Source of the DNA: Streptomyces sp. SLBN-118
GTDB taxonomy: Bacteria > Actinomycetota > Actinomycetes > Streptomycetales > Streptomycetaceae
Direction: 5' to 3'
Assembly (NCBI RefSeq): GCF_006715635.1
Contig: NZ_VFNP01000001.1
Span: 1,364,001 to 1,428,000, forward strand
Length of the DNA stretch: 64,000 nt
Both the position numbers and the translations under genes were made by a program. The first letter of the stretch is position 1. Every line of letters starts with the position of its first letter. The notes beneath the pieces are model-generated. The model saw only the letters and a program-made list of their open reading frames with translations, did no database searches and was not told the origin of the DNA. Of the stretch, positions 18,049 to 26,785 are shown in pieces.

Positions 18049-18357
18049 TCAAAAGTGCCCTGTCTCCAGAGCCCCCAGCCGCACCTCGGTGCGGTACAGC
18101 CCACGTGTCTGATCGCTGAAGCGCTCGTACGGTCCACCGAATGACGCCTTGAAGGCAAGAAAGGCCTGTTCACTGCTCCACCGGTCGACAACGAGATATC
18201 GATCCGCGGTCTCATCGACGCGACGAAACAGATCAGTTCCCAAGTAACCGGGCGATTTTCCGAACAAGTCCGCCCAGTCGCCGGCTGAGCCGTAGACACG
18301 CTCAAATTCCGAATGGCGAGTCGCATCGACTTCGTACTCGTACATCAGCACGTACAT
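18049..18357 (-). CDS. ABM (antibiotic biosynthesis monooxygenase)-domain protein
   Basis: 102 residues, a single ferredoxin-like ABM domain. The start MYVLMYEYEVDATRHSEFE, a conserved GYLGTDLFRR strand and RYLVVDRWSSEQAF near the middle are typical. Members are small homodimeric heme-independent oxygenases, heme-degrading enzymes or enzymes of unknown role; the sequence does not tell which. It is convergent with the upstream phosphatase gene and has no clear operon partner. Confidence 0.75.
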   Translation of the reverse strand: MYVLMYEYEVDATRHSEFERVYGSAGDWADLFGKSPGYLGTDLFRRVDETADRYLVVDRWSSEQAFLAFKASFGGPYERFSDQTRGLYRTEVRLGALETGHF

Positions 18358-18676
18358 TTCGCACCCTCAGGCCTGACACGGACGGCGAGGTCTCGGCTTC
18401 CGCAAGCCATGCACAGCACGCCGGAAGCATCCCTTCGTGCCAGACGGGAAGTGGCGGCTGTTTGCCTGGTGACTGCCGCTGCGGTCCGGCAATGCCCTGG
18501 CAGCTGAACAGCCAAGTCGTACGGAACTCTACCCCGCGGTGCGAGCCGCCGCGCGATTCCGCCACCTCGGTGCGGCGACGACCGGGCCCCGCATCCGCCC
18601 AGGGCCCTCGAACTCGCCTGCTGGATCGACTGCCTCCGACGGCCCAGAAAGCCAAACCCCTGGCGGGGCGCGTCTG
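18358..18676. other. Gap with no supported gene
   Basis: About 320 bp between the ABM gene start and the pyrF remnant. Open frames are short and unrecognised. It should contain the promoter of the ABM gene. Confidence 0.35.
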
Positions 18677-18946
18677 CTACGGAGTGAGACTGGCTCGGAC
18701 GAAACGGAATGCGGCCGCCGGGTCCGTGGCACGGGTGACCGTCCGGCCGACGACGACATGCGAGGCGCCAGCAATGATCGCCGCACGCGGCGTCCCGGGG
18801 CGGGCGTGCTCGGCCGGGGATTCGCCAGGCAGTGTGACTCCCGGAGTGACGATCACGGCGTCGGGACCCAGGGCGCTGCGCAAGGCCGCGACGTCCGGCG
18901 GCGAGGCGATCACGCCATGGCAGCCGGCCTTCCGCGATTGTCGCAA
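18677..18946 (-). pseudogene. C-terminal fragment of orotidine-5'-phosphate decarboxylase (pyrF-like)
   Basis: The frame reads GCHGVIASPPDVAALRSALG, VTPGVTLPGE and SHVVVGRTVTRATDPAAAF, which is the end of actinobacterial OMP decarboxylase (the VTPG phosphate loop and GR(x)I/VTRAxDPAAA). The whole N-terminal two thirds, with the catalytic Lys-Asp network, is missing, so the fragment is inactive. A functional pyrF would be expected elsewhere in the genome, so this is a stray copy. Confidence 0.65.
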
Positions 18947-19073
18947 TCCAAGGCGACGATGATCTGGCTGGTCGGATCCACGGCGTTATTGTGCCGCCAC
19001 CCCCACCAGGGCCATCACCAGGGCCGCCAACATGACCCGTTGATCGTTTCCTGTCACAGCAAGGGCGGCAAGA

Positions 19074-19892
19074 TCAACCCTCGTTGTCGCGCGGGGTAAT
19101 GCGGAAAGCAAAGGGAACAGTCCCGGGGTCCAGCGCAGTCACACCCCCGTCCACGGTCAGTACAGCGCCGTTGACGAAGGACGCAGCCGGGGACAGCAGC
19201 CAGGCGATGGCCTCGGCGACCTCACGAGGCTCCCCGGGACGGCGTGCCGGCAGCAGCCGGGTGGCCTCCTCATATGCTCCGTCGACCTCACCCGAGGCCA
19301 ATCCAAAGTCCTCGGCGAACCGGGCCATGCGGCGGTCGGCCATCTCCGTGCGCACCCAACTGGGGCAAACGGTGTTGGCCCGCAAGCCCTGAGGCCCGTA
19401 GTCCACAGACAGCGAACGGCACAACTGCAGCAGTGCCGCCTTGGACGTTGCGTAGGCGGCGTTGCCCACCCCGTTACGCAGGGCAGAGACCGAAGCGACC
19501 GCGACGACGGATCCTCGGGCCCGGAGCAAGTGCGGCAATGCCGCCCGCATCAGAAGGAAGGGGCCGGTGAGATTGATACGAAGCACTGCATCCCAGTCTT
19601 CATCGGACAACTCCCCCACACCCCCGCTGCGTCCCACTCCCGCATTGACGACCAACCCATCGAGTCGACCGAATCGCGCGACGGCGGTTTCGACGAGGCG
19701 GAGAACAGCGTCCGGGTCGGCGGTATCAGCCGGGCAGGCCAGGGCTCCGGTTTCCCTGGCGACGCGGTGCAAAGGCTCCTGTCGTCGCCCGGAGATGACA
19801 ACGTCGTGCCCGGCCGCCCGAAGCAGCCGTGCAGTTGCCGCACCAATCCCCGTTCCTCCCCCGGTCACGACCACAACACGCTGATCCGGCAC
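19074..19892 (-). CDS. Short-chain dehydrogenase/reductase (SDR)
   Basis: 272 residues, a classical SDR with Rossmann fold. The cofactor loop is TGGGTGIG (near residue 10), NAG appears in VVNAGVGRSGG, the catalytic Ser lies in VASVSA, and YATSK supplies the Tyr-Lys pair. The C terminus has LLSPAASFVNGAVLTVDGG as in beta-ketoacyl reductase-like SDRs. GTG at 19,890-19,892 is preceded by AGGAGG at 10 nt; the longer frame has no ribosome site. No operon partner, so the substrate is unknown. Confidence 0.88.
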   Translation of the reverse strand: MPDQRVVVVTGGGTGIGAATARLLRAAGHDVVISGRRQEPLHRVARETGALACPADTADPDAVLRLVETAVARFGRLDGLVVNAGVGRSGGVGELSDEDWDAVLRINLTGPFLLMRAALPHLLRARGSVVAVASVSALRNGVGNAAYATSKAALLQLCRSLSVDYGPQGLRANTVCPSWVRTEMADRRMARFAEDFGLASGEVDGAYEEATRLLPARRPGEPREVAEAIAWLLSPAASFVNGAVLTVDGGVTALDPGTVPFAFRITPRDNEG

Positions 19893-20277
19893 GAGCGTTC
19901 GGCCTCCTGTCACTATCGAAGCGGGTGACTTGATTCCTTCTCTCCCCAAAGGGAGGGGATTCCTGCCTCACGTCGGCTGGGGACCGGCGGTCCGAAAGCC
20001 AGTCCGGGGCGTCCTCGGAGGTACCCGGTGATCTTGTGTGGCTGCGGATCAGCGAGGCAGAGCCAGTGTGACTGACTCGGCTGCATCAAACCGAAGTTGA
20101 ACTCTGCGCCTACGGGCAGGCCAACGGCGAACCCCGGATCCGGTGCGCGGCTACGTTCGGCCCCTTTGGGCCACGAAGCCCTGGACTACTCAGTGATTAC
20201 GGATCGACAGGCGCTACAGGGCCACGAAGAGCCGCGCGGGCGCCAGGGCATCAGCCCGGCGCTTGTCCGCGAGGAAC
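19893..20277. other. Gap with no supported gene
   Basis: About 385 bp between the SDR start and the end of the Ebo operon. Short frames only. The segment GGGCCACGAAG occurs twice (near 20,168 and 20,220). No clear terminator for the Ebo operon was found. This gap marks the change from the debris-rich left part to the well-ordered middle region. Confidence 0.35.
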
Positions 20278-20478
20278 TCAGTTCGAGTGCGGCCGACCGT
20301 CTCGGACCCATGTCACCACAACCAGGGCTGCGGTGACGTACATCAGGACGCTGAAGGTGGCTACGGACTCGACGTACTGCTCGTAGCCGTCTGCGCGCAG
20401 CTGAAGCGCAAGGGAACCAAGCGCAGTCCCAAGCGCTGCGGTACCGGCGGCCATGGCGACGAACGGGGCCTTCGTCAT
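20278..20478 (-). CDS. Small membrane protein, last gene of the Ebo-type operon
   Basis: 66 residues with two hydrophobic segments (about 6-27 and 40-58; VATFSVLMYVTAALVVVTWV) and a short polar tail, so it is probably a two-pass inner-membrane protein. ATG at 20,476-20,478 overlaps the stop of the preceding Tat-leader protein by 4 nt (ATGA), which indicates translational coupling. The family is not recognised. The position at the end of the operon suggests a membrane partner of the trafficking system. Confidence 0.6.
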   Translation of the reverse strand: MTKAPFVAMAAGTAALGTALGSLALQLRADGYEQYVESVATFSVLMYVTAALVVVTWVRDGRPHSN

Positions 20479-20663
20479 TGGTGCTTCCTCCGGCCTCGGC
20501 CGGGGGCGGTCGCCTGGGATGTCATCGGGGCCGCGGCGCAGGCCGGGCCCGCGGCGGCGCCGATGAGGCCGGCGGCGGTCGCACCGGCGGCGACGCCGAG
20601 CATGCCTCGTCTGCTGAGCCTGTGGGCGAGCTCGGGGTCGCTGTTGGCGGCGGAGCGGCTCAT
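20475..20663 (-). CDS. Tiny Tat-leader protein in the Ebo-type operon
   Basis: 62 residues. A Tat-like leader is clear: LSRRGMLGVAAGATAAGLIG, with the twin arginines at about 18-19, a hydrophobic core and a possible cleavage after an Ala-rich stretch (GPACAAA). Only about 20 residues would remain after cleavage. It lies 33 nt after the phosphodiesterase gene and overlaps the next small gene by 4 nt. Such a short mature part suggests a membrane-anchored or substrate-chaperone role, but the function is unknown. Confidence 0.6.
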   Translation of the reverse strand: MSRSAANSDPELAHRLSRRGMLGVAAGATAAGLIGAAAGPACAAAPMTSQATAPGRGRRKHQ

Positions 20664-20696
20664 GTGGATAACTCCTCGTTGTCAGTGGCGTCTGCT

Positions 20697-22091
20697 TCAG
20701 TGGAGTCCAGCGAGGTGAAGCAGCAGGGACTTCACGTCGGTCGCTTTCACGCGGCCGCTTACACCGCGGGGGGTGGAGCACACAATGAGCGGACCTTCTT
20801 CGTCGCTCGTGGGGAGGCGGCCATGGCTGCCGCGAATAGGTGAGGGGTCCAGGGGCACGACAGCGAGGCGGTAGCGCATACCGAGCTTCTTGCGGGCGAT
20901 CGCCTTCGCCGCCCTGACGCGTACGTAGGGGTCGAGCGGGTCCATGAACAGTTCGGCGGGGTCGTAGCCCGGTTTGCGGTGGATCTCGACGAGCTGCGCG
21001 AAGTCGGGGGCACGGGTTTCGTCGAGCCAGTAGTAGTACGTGAACCAGGCATCCGGTTCGGCGACGGCGACGAGTTCGCCGGACCGGGGATGGTCCAGGC
21101 CGTGGGTCTTCTTGCCTTCGTCGTCGAGGATTTGCTCGATGCCGGGCAGGTCCGCGAGGGCTCGGCGGGTGGCGTCGAGGTCCTCGGGGCGGCGGACGTA
21201 GATGTGGGCGAGCTGGTGGTCGGCCACGGCGAAGGCACGGGAGGCCATCGGGTCGAGGTACTCCATGCCGTCCTGCGTGTGGACCTCGAGCAGGCCCGCG
21301 CGGCGCAGGGCCCGGTTGATGTCGACGGGGCGGCTGACCGGGGTGATGCCGTACTCGGACAGCGCCACCACCGTGCGGCCCTCCCGCCGGGCGTCCTCCA
21401 GCAGCGGGGCGAGGGCGGCGTCCAGGTCGGTGGCGGCCTGGTGGGAGCGGGGGTCGTCGGGTCCGTAGCGCTGCAGGTCGTAGTCGAGGTGGGGGAGGTA
21501 GCACAGGGTCAGGTCGGGGTGGCGGGTGCGCATGATGTGCCGGGTGGCGTCGATGATCCACTGGCTGGAGACCAGGTCGGCGCCCGGGCCCCAGAAGTGG
21601 AAGAGGGGGAAGGTGCCGAGTGTGTGGGTGAGTTCGTCGTGCAGGGCGGGGGGTCGGGTGTAGCAGTCGGGTTCCTTGCGGCCGTCGGCGTAGTAGACGG
21701 GGCGTGGGGTGACGGTGATGTCGGTGTCGGCACCCATGGCGTACCACCAGCAGATGTTGGCGACGGTGTAGCCGGGGTGGGTGCGGCGGGCGGCGTCCCA
21801 GAGTTTGTCGCCGCCGACCAGCCCGTTGTGCTGGCGCCACAGCAGTACCTCGCCGAGTTCGCGGAAGTACCAGCCGTTGCCGACGACGCCGTGCTCGGCG
21901 GGCAGCGCACCGGTGAGGAAGGTGGACTGCGCGGCGCAGGTGACGGCGGGCAGCACCGTGGAAAGGGGGGCCTGGGAGCCGTTTCGGGCGAGGGCTTGGA
22001 GGTTGGGCATGTTTGCCAGCAGCTGTGGGGTGAGGCCGACGACGTCCAGTACCAGCAGGGGGGTGGGCGTGGGCTGTTCGGCGTCGGTCAT
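20697..22091 (-). CDS. Nucleotide pyrophosphatase/phosphodiesterase-family protein (alkaline phosphatase superfamily)
   Basis: 464 residues. It has the NPP/autotaxin-type layout: LVLDVVGL with a metal Asp (D16), catalytic Thr51 in LPAVTCAAQSTFLTG, EHGVVGNGWYF, and PHLDYDLQRYG with further metal ligands. These enzymes cleave phosphodiesters or pyrophosphates with two Zn2+ ions. No signal peptide is visible, so it appears cytosolic. It overlaps the eboE stop by 4 nt. In Ebo-type loci a phosphodiesterase of this kind is a usual companion, perhaps processing a phosphorylated or prenyl-diphosphate intermediate (inference). Confidence 0.85.
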   Translation of the reverse strand: MTDAEQPTPTPLLVLDVVGLTPQLLANMPNLQALARNGSQAPLSTVLPAVTCAAQSTFLTGALPAEHGVVGNGWYFRELGEVLLWRQHNGLVGGDKLWDAARRTHPGYTVANICWWYAMGADTDITVTPRPVYYADGRKEPDCYTRPPALHDELTHTLGTFPLFHFWGPGADLVSSQWIIDATRHIMRTRHPDLTLCYLPHLDYDLQRYGPDDPRSHQAATDLDAALAPLLEDARREGRTVVALSEYGITPVSRPVDINRALRRAGLLEVHTQDGMEYLDPMASRAFAVADHQLAHIYVRRPEDLDATRRALADLPGIEQILDDEGKKTHGLDHPRSGELVAVAEPDAWFTYYYWLDETRAPDFAQLVEIHRKPGYDPAELFMDPLDPYVRVRAAKAIARKKLGMRYRLAVVPLDPSPIRGSHGRLPTSDEEGPLIVCSTPRGVSGRVKATDVKSLLLHLAGLH

Positions 22092-23257
22092 GGGAGTTCC
22101 TTGAGTCCGAGGTTGGCCAACAGGCCGCGGGCCAGGGCGAGTTCGGCTGCAATGCCGTCGGCGAGCTGGGTGCGGCTACGGGGGCGCAGCTCGGGCGGCA
22201 GGGCCTGCCAGGTGTAGGTCTCGACCTCGAGGTGGCGGGTGAGCGGGACCGGACCGCCGACCAGCCGGGTCAGCGTGTCCTGGAGCACAGGGAGGGTGGA
22301 GGTGAGCGGAGGGGCGGGCGGGGCGTGCAGCGGGACATGGAAATGCGCGCGCCAGGGGGCGGTCTCGGGCAGCGCCGGGCCCGCCAGGGCTTCGTCGAGG
22401 TCGTCCGTGCCCCGCAGGCCGGCCGCGGTGCGGGTACGGGTCTGATGCAGGAAACGCGGCTCGGCGAAGGCTGCCAACGCGGCCCGCACGTCGGGGAGGT
22501 GGGGTTGTTCGGCATGGAGCGCGGCGGACAGCTGCGCCTTGGGGATGGTGATGCCCGCTGCGGTGAGTGCGGTCAGGGCGGTACGTGGTTCTTCGAAGGA
22601 GGTGGCGAGGTGGCAGGTGTCGATGCAGATGCCGATGCGGGGGGAAGCGATCACGGCAAGGGGACGTATGGCGTCCGCGGTGGTCTCGACGATGCAGCCG
22701 GGCTCCGGCTCCAGTCCGATGCGTATCGACTTCCCGGTCAGCTCCTCCAGAGCGTCCAGGCGCTCGGCGAGGGTGGCCAGTGCGGCGTGCGCGGCCTCGG
22801 CGGCCGCATCGCCGAAGGGGGTACGCCAGGCCAGCGGGAGGGTGGAGATGGTGCCCTCGGTGACATCGTCCGGCAGCAGGGAGGCGAGAAGGCGGGCCAG
22901 GTCGGTGGTGTGGGCGAGCCGTTCGGGATCGGCCCAGTCCGGCTTGTAGACCCGGTACTTGACCTCCTCGGCGCCGAAGCCTTCATAGGGAAAGCCGTTG
23001 AGGGTGACGACTTCCAGGCCGCGGCGGTCGAGTTCGGCGCACAGTCTCCGCAGTGCCGCCGGGTCGGTGACCAGGGAGCGGGCGGCGTCCTTGGCGAGCC
23101 ACAGGCCGATTCCGAGACGGTCACGACCCAGGCGTCTGCGTACCGGCTCGCAGTGGCGGCGCAGTTGGGCGATGACGCCGTCAAGGGTCTCCGCGGGGTG
23201 GACATTGGTGCAGTAGGACAGGTGGACAGTGGTGCCGTCGGGGTGGCGGAACCGCAT
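22088..23257 (-). CDS. eboE: Metabolite traffic protein EboE
   Basis: 389 residues. The N terminus (HLSYCTNVHPAETLDGV) and the central sequence (LEPEPGCIVETTADAI, ICIDTCHLATSFEEP, AGITIPKAQLSAALHAE) match EboE proteins, a TIM-barrel family related to sugar isomerases. Metal-type residues (Glu, Asp, His) are retained. Ebo clusters in cyanobacteria, algae and diverse bacteria are implicated in moving metabolite precursors to the periplasm (known for scytonemin); the EboE reaction is not established. ATG is preceded by GAGGAGG; it starts 12 nt after the TatD gene stop. Confidence 0.85.
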   Translation of the reverse strand: MRFRHPDGTTVHLSYCTNVHPAETLDGVIAQLRRHCEPVRRRLGRDRLGIGLWLAKDAARSLVTDPAALRRLCAELDRRGLEVVTLNGFPYEGFGAEEVKYRVYKPDWADPERLAHTTDLARLLASLLPDDVTEGTISTLPLAWRTPFGDAAAEAAHAALATLAERLDALEELTGKSIRIGLEPEPGCIVETTADAIRPLAVIASPRIGICIDTCHLATSFEEPRTALTALTAAGITIPKAQLSAALHAEQPHLPDVRAALAAFAEPRFLHQTRTRTAAGLRGTDDLDEALAGPALPETAPWRAHFHVPLHAPPAPPLTSTLPVLQDTLTRLVGGPVPLTRHLEVETYTWQALPPELRPRSRTQLADGIAAELALARGLLANLGLKELP

Positions 23258-23269
23258 GCGCCGGCCTCC

Positions 23270-24118
23270 TCATTCCCCGCCGCGGAGGATGGAGTTGCCC
23301 TCGTGCAGGGACTCCGGTTCGGGGATGTCGAGCTGGAGGCGGCCGCTGAGGCCGTAGAAGGCGACGGGGTTGCGCCACAGGACCTGGTCGACGTCGTCCC
23401 CGGTGAAGCCTGCGGCGAGCATGGCCTCGCCGACCTTGCGGGTTTTGAGCGGGTCGCTCTTGCCCCAGTCGGCGGCCGAGTTGACCAGCACCTTCTCCGT
23501 TCCGTACGCCTTGAGGATCGCGACCATCCGGTCCTCGTCCATCTTGGTGTCCGGGTAGATGGAGAAGCCGAGCCAGCAGCCACTGTCAGTGGCGTGCTTT
23601 ACGGTCGTCTCATTGAGGTGGTCGAGCAGAACGCGGTCCGTGGGCAGCGCGGATTCGCGGATGACGTCCACCGTGCGGTGGAGGCCCGCGAGCTTGTCGC
23701 GGTGCGGGGTGTGGACGAGGGCGGGCAGGTCGTGGTCGGCGGCGAGTTGCAGCTGGGCGGCGAGTGCGGTGTCTTCGGCCGGGGTCATCGAGTCGTAGCC
23801 GATCTCGCCGACGGCGACAACGGAATCCTTGACGAGATAGCGGGGCAGCTCCTTCAGAACGGGGGTACAGCGGGGGTCGTTCGCTTCCTTGGGATTGAGG
23901 GCGATCGTGCAGTGGTGGGCGATGCCGTACTGGGATGCGCGGAAGGGCTCCCAGCCGAGCAGGGCGTCGAAATAGTCGAAGAAGGAGGCGGGCGAGGTGC
24001 GGGGCTGGCCCAGCCAGAAGGACGGTTCGACCAGGGCCCGCACACCTGCGGCGTGCATCGCCTGATAGTCGTCGGTGGTGCGGGAGGTCATATGGATATG
24101 GGGGTCGAAGATGCGCAT
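23270..24118 (-). CDS. eboB: TatD-family metal-dependent hydrolase (EboB-like)
   Basis: 282 residues. It starts with MRIFDPHIHM, whose His-x-His pair (H7, H9) is the amidohydrolase/TatD metal site. Further ligands appear in VGEIGYDS (Glu), LVHTPHRDK (His) and LLDHLNETT (His). The length fits the family. ATG 24,116-24,118 overlaps the eboA stop. The EboB group of TatD proteins is always found with EboA, EboC and EboE; its substrate is unknown. The longer upstream frame is only the eboA shadow. Confidence 0.85.
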   Translation of the reverse strand: MRIFDPHIHMTSRTTDDYQAMHAAGVRALVEPSFWLGQPRTSPASFFDYFDALLGWEPFRASQYGIAHHCTIALNPKEANDPRCTPVLKELPRYLVKDSVVAVGEIGYDSMTPAEDTALAAQLQLAADHDLPALVHTPHRDKLAGLHRTVDVIRESALPTDRVLLDHLNETTVKHATDSGCWLGFSIYPDTKMDEDRMVAILKAYGTEKVLVNSAADWGKSDPLKTRKVGEAMLAAGFTGDDVDQVLWRNPVAFYGLSGRLQLDIPEPESLHEGNSILRGGE

Positions 24119-24798
24119 CAGAACTCCTCGGACTGCTCGCCGGTCAAGGTCAGCACGCGATTGAGGTCGGGGGGCACGGCGCGGCCGGCGGCGGTGCGCT
24201 CGGCGGCGTAGTCGGCGAGCATCCTGGCCAGCTCGTCGTCGCCCGCGGTACGTCGTTCCAGGCAGGCGACGGCGTCGACGGGGACGCCGGTGAACAGGCA
24301 CTTGAGGACGGCGTGGCGCCAGGCATGCTGATCGAGGTGCTCGGCTGCGTACGGGCCCACCGCTGCGGCGACCAGCCGGGTGTCGTTGGTACGCAGCGCG
24401 TCCTCGACAAGTGTGAGGGCGGAGGGACCTTCGAGGAGGTGGTGCAGGGCGAGGAGCACGGCACGGCGTTCGGCGGCAGTGCCCTGCCGGTAGAGGCGGG
24501 CGAGGGTGGCGCTGTCGGCGCGGGCCTCGACGAGGAGCAGGGTGCGTACGGAGTCTGCGAAGTGCGGGCCGCAGGCCCGGCCGGCTGAGGCGAAGCGGAG
24601 CTCCCAGAGGGGTACGGCGTGGGGGGACGGCTCAGTCGGGGGCCTGACGGCGGGGGCGGGTGGGGCCTCGGCAGCTCCGGCGACGTCGGCGGCCCCAGCG
24701 GCCTCAGCGGCGTCGGCGGCCTCGGCGAGGGCTTCGTCGAGCCAGGCGCGGGCGTCGTCGGGGAGCAGGGTGTCGAGTTCCTTGTGGGTCGGCGTCAC
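24118..24798 (-). CDS. eboA: EboA-domain protein
   Basis: 226 residues. After an Ala/Glu-rich N-terminal linker (about 20-60), the family core is visible: WRHAVLKCLFTGVPVDAVACL followed by DDELARMLADYAAERTAAGR and a C-terminal PDLNRV. These all-helical proteins have no known fold-based activity; they occur only in Ebo loci. It overlaps the upstream TIM-barrel gene by 4 nt and the downstream TatD gene. A cytosolic helical adaptor is likely. Confidence 0.85.
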   Translation of the reverse strand: MTPTHKELDTLLPDDARAWLDEALAEAADAAEAAGAADVAGAAEAPPAPAVRPPTEPSPHAVPLWELRFASAGRACGPHFADSVRTLLLVEARADSATLARLYRQGTAAERRAVLLALHHLLEGPSALTLVEDALRTNDTRLVAAAVGPYAAEHLDQHAWRHAVLKCLFTGVPVDAVACLERRTAGDDELARMLADYAAERTAAGRAVPPDLNRVLTLTGEQSEEF

Positions 24799-25655
24799 GA
24801 TGCCGGTGCTCCCTTCAGTGGGGTCTGCGATCGGAGGAAGTCGATGGAGGCGCGGGCGAGTTCGGGTCCCGCGTGGGAGTGGCGGGGCAGTTCGACGACG
24901 GTGAGTCCCTGGTAGCCGGTGGAGGCGAGGGCTTCGAGTACGGGCGGGAAGTCGATCTCCCCATCCCCGAAGGGGAGGTGTTCATGGACGCCGCGGCGCA
25001 TGTCCTCGATCTGGACATGGCGCAGCCAGGGGGCGGCGTCGCGTACGCAGTCGGCGGGCGGGGCCGGTTCGAGGCACTGGCAGTGGCCGATGTCGAGGGT
25101 GAGCCCGAGGGGTTCGGGGTCGCCGAGGATGCCGCGAAGGTGGTGGAAGTCGGCCAGGGTGGCCAGGAGATGGCCGGGCTCGGGCTCGATGGCGAGCGGC
25201 ACCCCGGCCTCGTCCGCGGCGGCCAGGACCGGGGTGAGCGCGTCGGCCAGCCGTTTCCATGCCGTCTCGTCGTCGACCCCGGGTGGGGCGATGCCGCTGA
25301 AGCAGTGCACGGCATGGGCGCCGAGGTCGGCGGCGACCTGCACGGCGGTGGTGAGCAGGGCGGTACGGGCTGAGCGGCCGTCGGGGTCCGGGTCGAGGAG
25401 GGAGGGGCCGTGTTTGCGGCGGGGGTCGAGGACATAGCGGGCGCCGGTCTCCACCGTGACGCCCAGTCCTAACTGGGCCAGTTTGTCGGCTACTTGACTG
25501 GTGCGGGCGGACAGGTTCGGGGCGAGTGGGTCCAGGTGCATATGGTCGAGGGTGAGTCCGACACCGTCGTATCCGAGGTCCGCGAGGAGGGCGAGGACGT
25601 CGCCCAGGCGGAGGTCGGTGAGGCCGTTGGTGCCGTAGCCGAAGTGCAGGCTCAT
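24795..25655 (-). CDS. Sugar phosphate isomerase/epimerase-family TIM barrel
   Basis: 286 residues, AP-endonuclease-2/xylose isomerase-like TIM barrel. It starts with FGYGTNGLTDLRLGDVLALL; metal-type residues are seen in LAIEPEPGH (Glu), LTLDIGHCQC (Asp, His), HVQIEDMRRG (His, Glu/Asp) and VELPRHSH (Glu). These enzymes isomerise or epimerise sugars or inosose-like compounds with a divalent metal. It sits between the UbiA gene and eboA with 4-nt overlaps on both sides. Because the operon begins with an inositol-phosphate synthase, an inositol-derived substrate is possible (inference). Confidence 0.8.
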   Translation of the reverse strand: MSLHFGYGTNGLTDLRLGDVLALLADLGYDGVGLTLDHMHLDPLAPNLSARTSQVADKLAQLGLGVTVETGARYVLDPRRKHGPSLLDPDPDGRSARTALLTTAVQVAADLGAHAVHCFSGIAPPGVDDETAWKRLADALTPVLAAADEAGVPLAIEPEPGHLLATLADFHHLRGILGDPEPLGLTLDIGHCQCLEPAPPADCVRDAAPWLRHVQIEDMRRGVHEHLPFGDGEIDFPPVLEALASTGYQGLTVVELPRHSHAGPELARASIDFLRSQTPLKGAPAS

Positions 25656-26785
25656 GTGACGCTGACCTTCCGTGCGAGATTGCGGGCGAGCGGGACGAGT
25701 GCCATCACCGCGAGGGCCGTGGCACCGGCGCCGGTGCGGGCGGCGAGGGTCGCCTGGAGAGGGATCATGGCCCGGATGCCGCCGCCGACGGCCCGCTGGG
25801 TGAGCGGCGGGGAGGGGTTGAGTGCGGCGTGGAGGAGGGGCTTGGCGGCGGTGCGGACGTAGGCGGCGGCGAGTGCGGTGCTGGCGAGCCGGGCCGTGGT
25901 GAGCGTCGCCTGCGGGGCGGGGGGTCGGGGTGACGGGCGGGGGCTCTCCCCTGCCCCGCCCCTTCCCGAAGCCGCGGGCAAGCCCTCAGGCCACTCGGCG
26001 GGGACGGGCAGCGCGGGCAGCTCCCGCCCTCGCACCCGCCCCCGCCCGGCACGCGCGCTTGTCGGCGCGTCCGGGCCGTGTGGAACACCGGCCGCGAGGG
26101 CGCCGAGCCCGAGCGTCGCCGCAAGCGCGACGAGGGGTGCGACTGTCGAGCCGCCCTGCGCCTCGTGACGCGAGACGGTCGTGACCGCGTACGTGTGCGC
26201 CGCGAGGACCGCGGCGGACGGCACCGCGGCGAGAACCCCCGGTCGGCCAACGCCCGCCGCGTACGCGCCCCGCAGCACGCCGGGGACCCCCGCCCCGCCG
26301 ACGCCGGCGCCGGAGCCGGCGCCCGGCCGGGCCGCGCCCGAACTAGTCGCCACCGCGCCCAGCACCAGGTCCAGCCCCCGCGCCGCCGCCATCGCCGCCG
26401 GGCCGCCTGCCGTGTGCTTGAAGTAGAGGTCGTACGACCAGACCGTCGCCGACAATGCCGACGCCACGGCCAATGCCGGGCGGCCCGCGCGGGACGCCAG
26501 CACCAGGCCCGCACCCGTCAGCGCGCCGGCGGCCCCGAGCGCCGCCGCAGGACTGACGCGGCCCGACGGGATCGGCCGATGCGGTCGCTCCACCGCATCC
26601 TCCTCCCTGTCCGCCCAGTCGTTCAGCGCCATCCCCGCCTCGTACAGGCACAGCGAGCTGCCGACGGCGAGCAGAGTCCGGCCATTCGCTCGCACGCCCG
26701 CCGCCGCCGCGCCCGCAAGCGCATCGCCCGGCACCGTGAACAGCGCCGACACCCGCAGCAGTTCCGCCCAGGCCCGCCAGGTCAC
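25652..26785 (-). CDS. eboC: SCO3242-like UbiA-family prenyltransferase (EboC-like)
   Basis: 377 residues, about nine hydrophobic segments. The first aspartate-rich motif is NDWADREED (N/D-x-x-D-x-x-x-D), followed by VERPHRPIPSG, which binds Mg2+-prenyl diphosphate. The second motif region is reduced to YDLYFKHT. UbiA enzymes attach polyprenyl or related chains to polar acceptors in the membrane. A central Gly/Pro/Arg-rich insert (about 235-290) is longer than usual. GTG 26,783-26,785 overlaps the inositol synthase stop (GTGA). EboC is the UbiA member of Ebo clusters; here it could load an inositol-type acceptor (inference). Confidence 0.85.
   Translation of the reverse strand: MTWRAWAELLRVSALFTVPGDALAGAAAAGVRANGRTLLAVGSSLCLYEAGMALNDWADREEDAVERPHRPIPSGRVSPAAALGAAGALTGAGLVLASRAGRPALAVASALSATVWSYDLYFKHTAGGPAAMAAARGLDLVLGAVATSSGAARPGAGSGAGVGGAGVPGVLRGAYAAGVGRPGVLAAVPSAAVLAAHTYAVTTVSRHEAQGGSTVAPLVALAATLGLGALAAGVPHGPDAPTSARAGRGRVRGRELPALPVPAEWPEGLPAASGRGGAGESPRPSPRPPAPQATLTTARLASTALAAAYVRTAAKPLLHAALNPSPPLTQRAVGGGIRAMIPLQATLAARTGAGATALAVMALVPLARNLARKVSVT

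Noticed and set aside
22232..24211. A 659-codon plus-strand open frame over eboE and the TatD gene
   Set aside because: It crosses two genes with strong family matches on the minus strand and has no recognisable motif.
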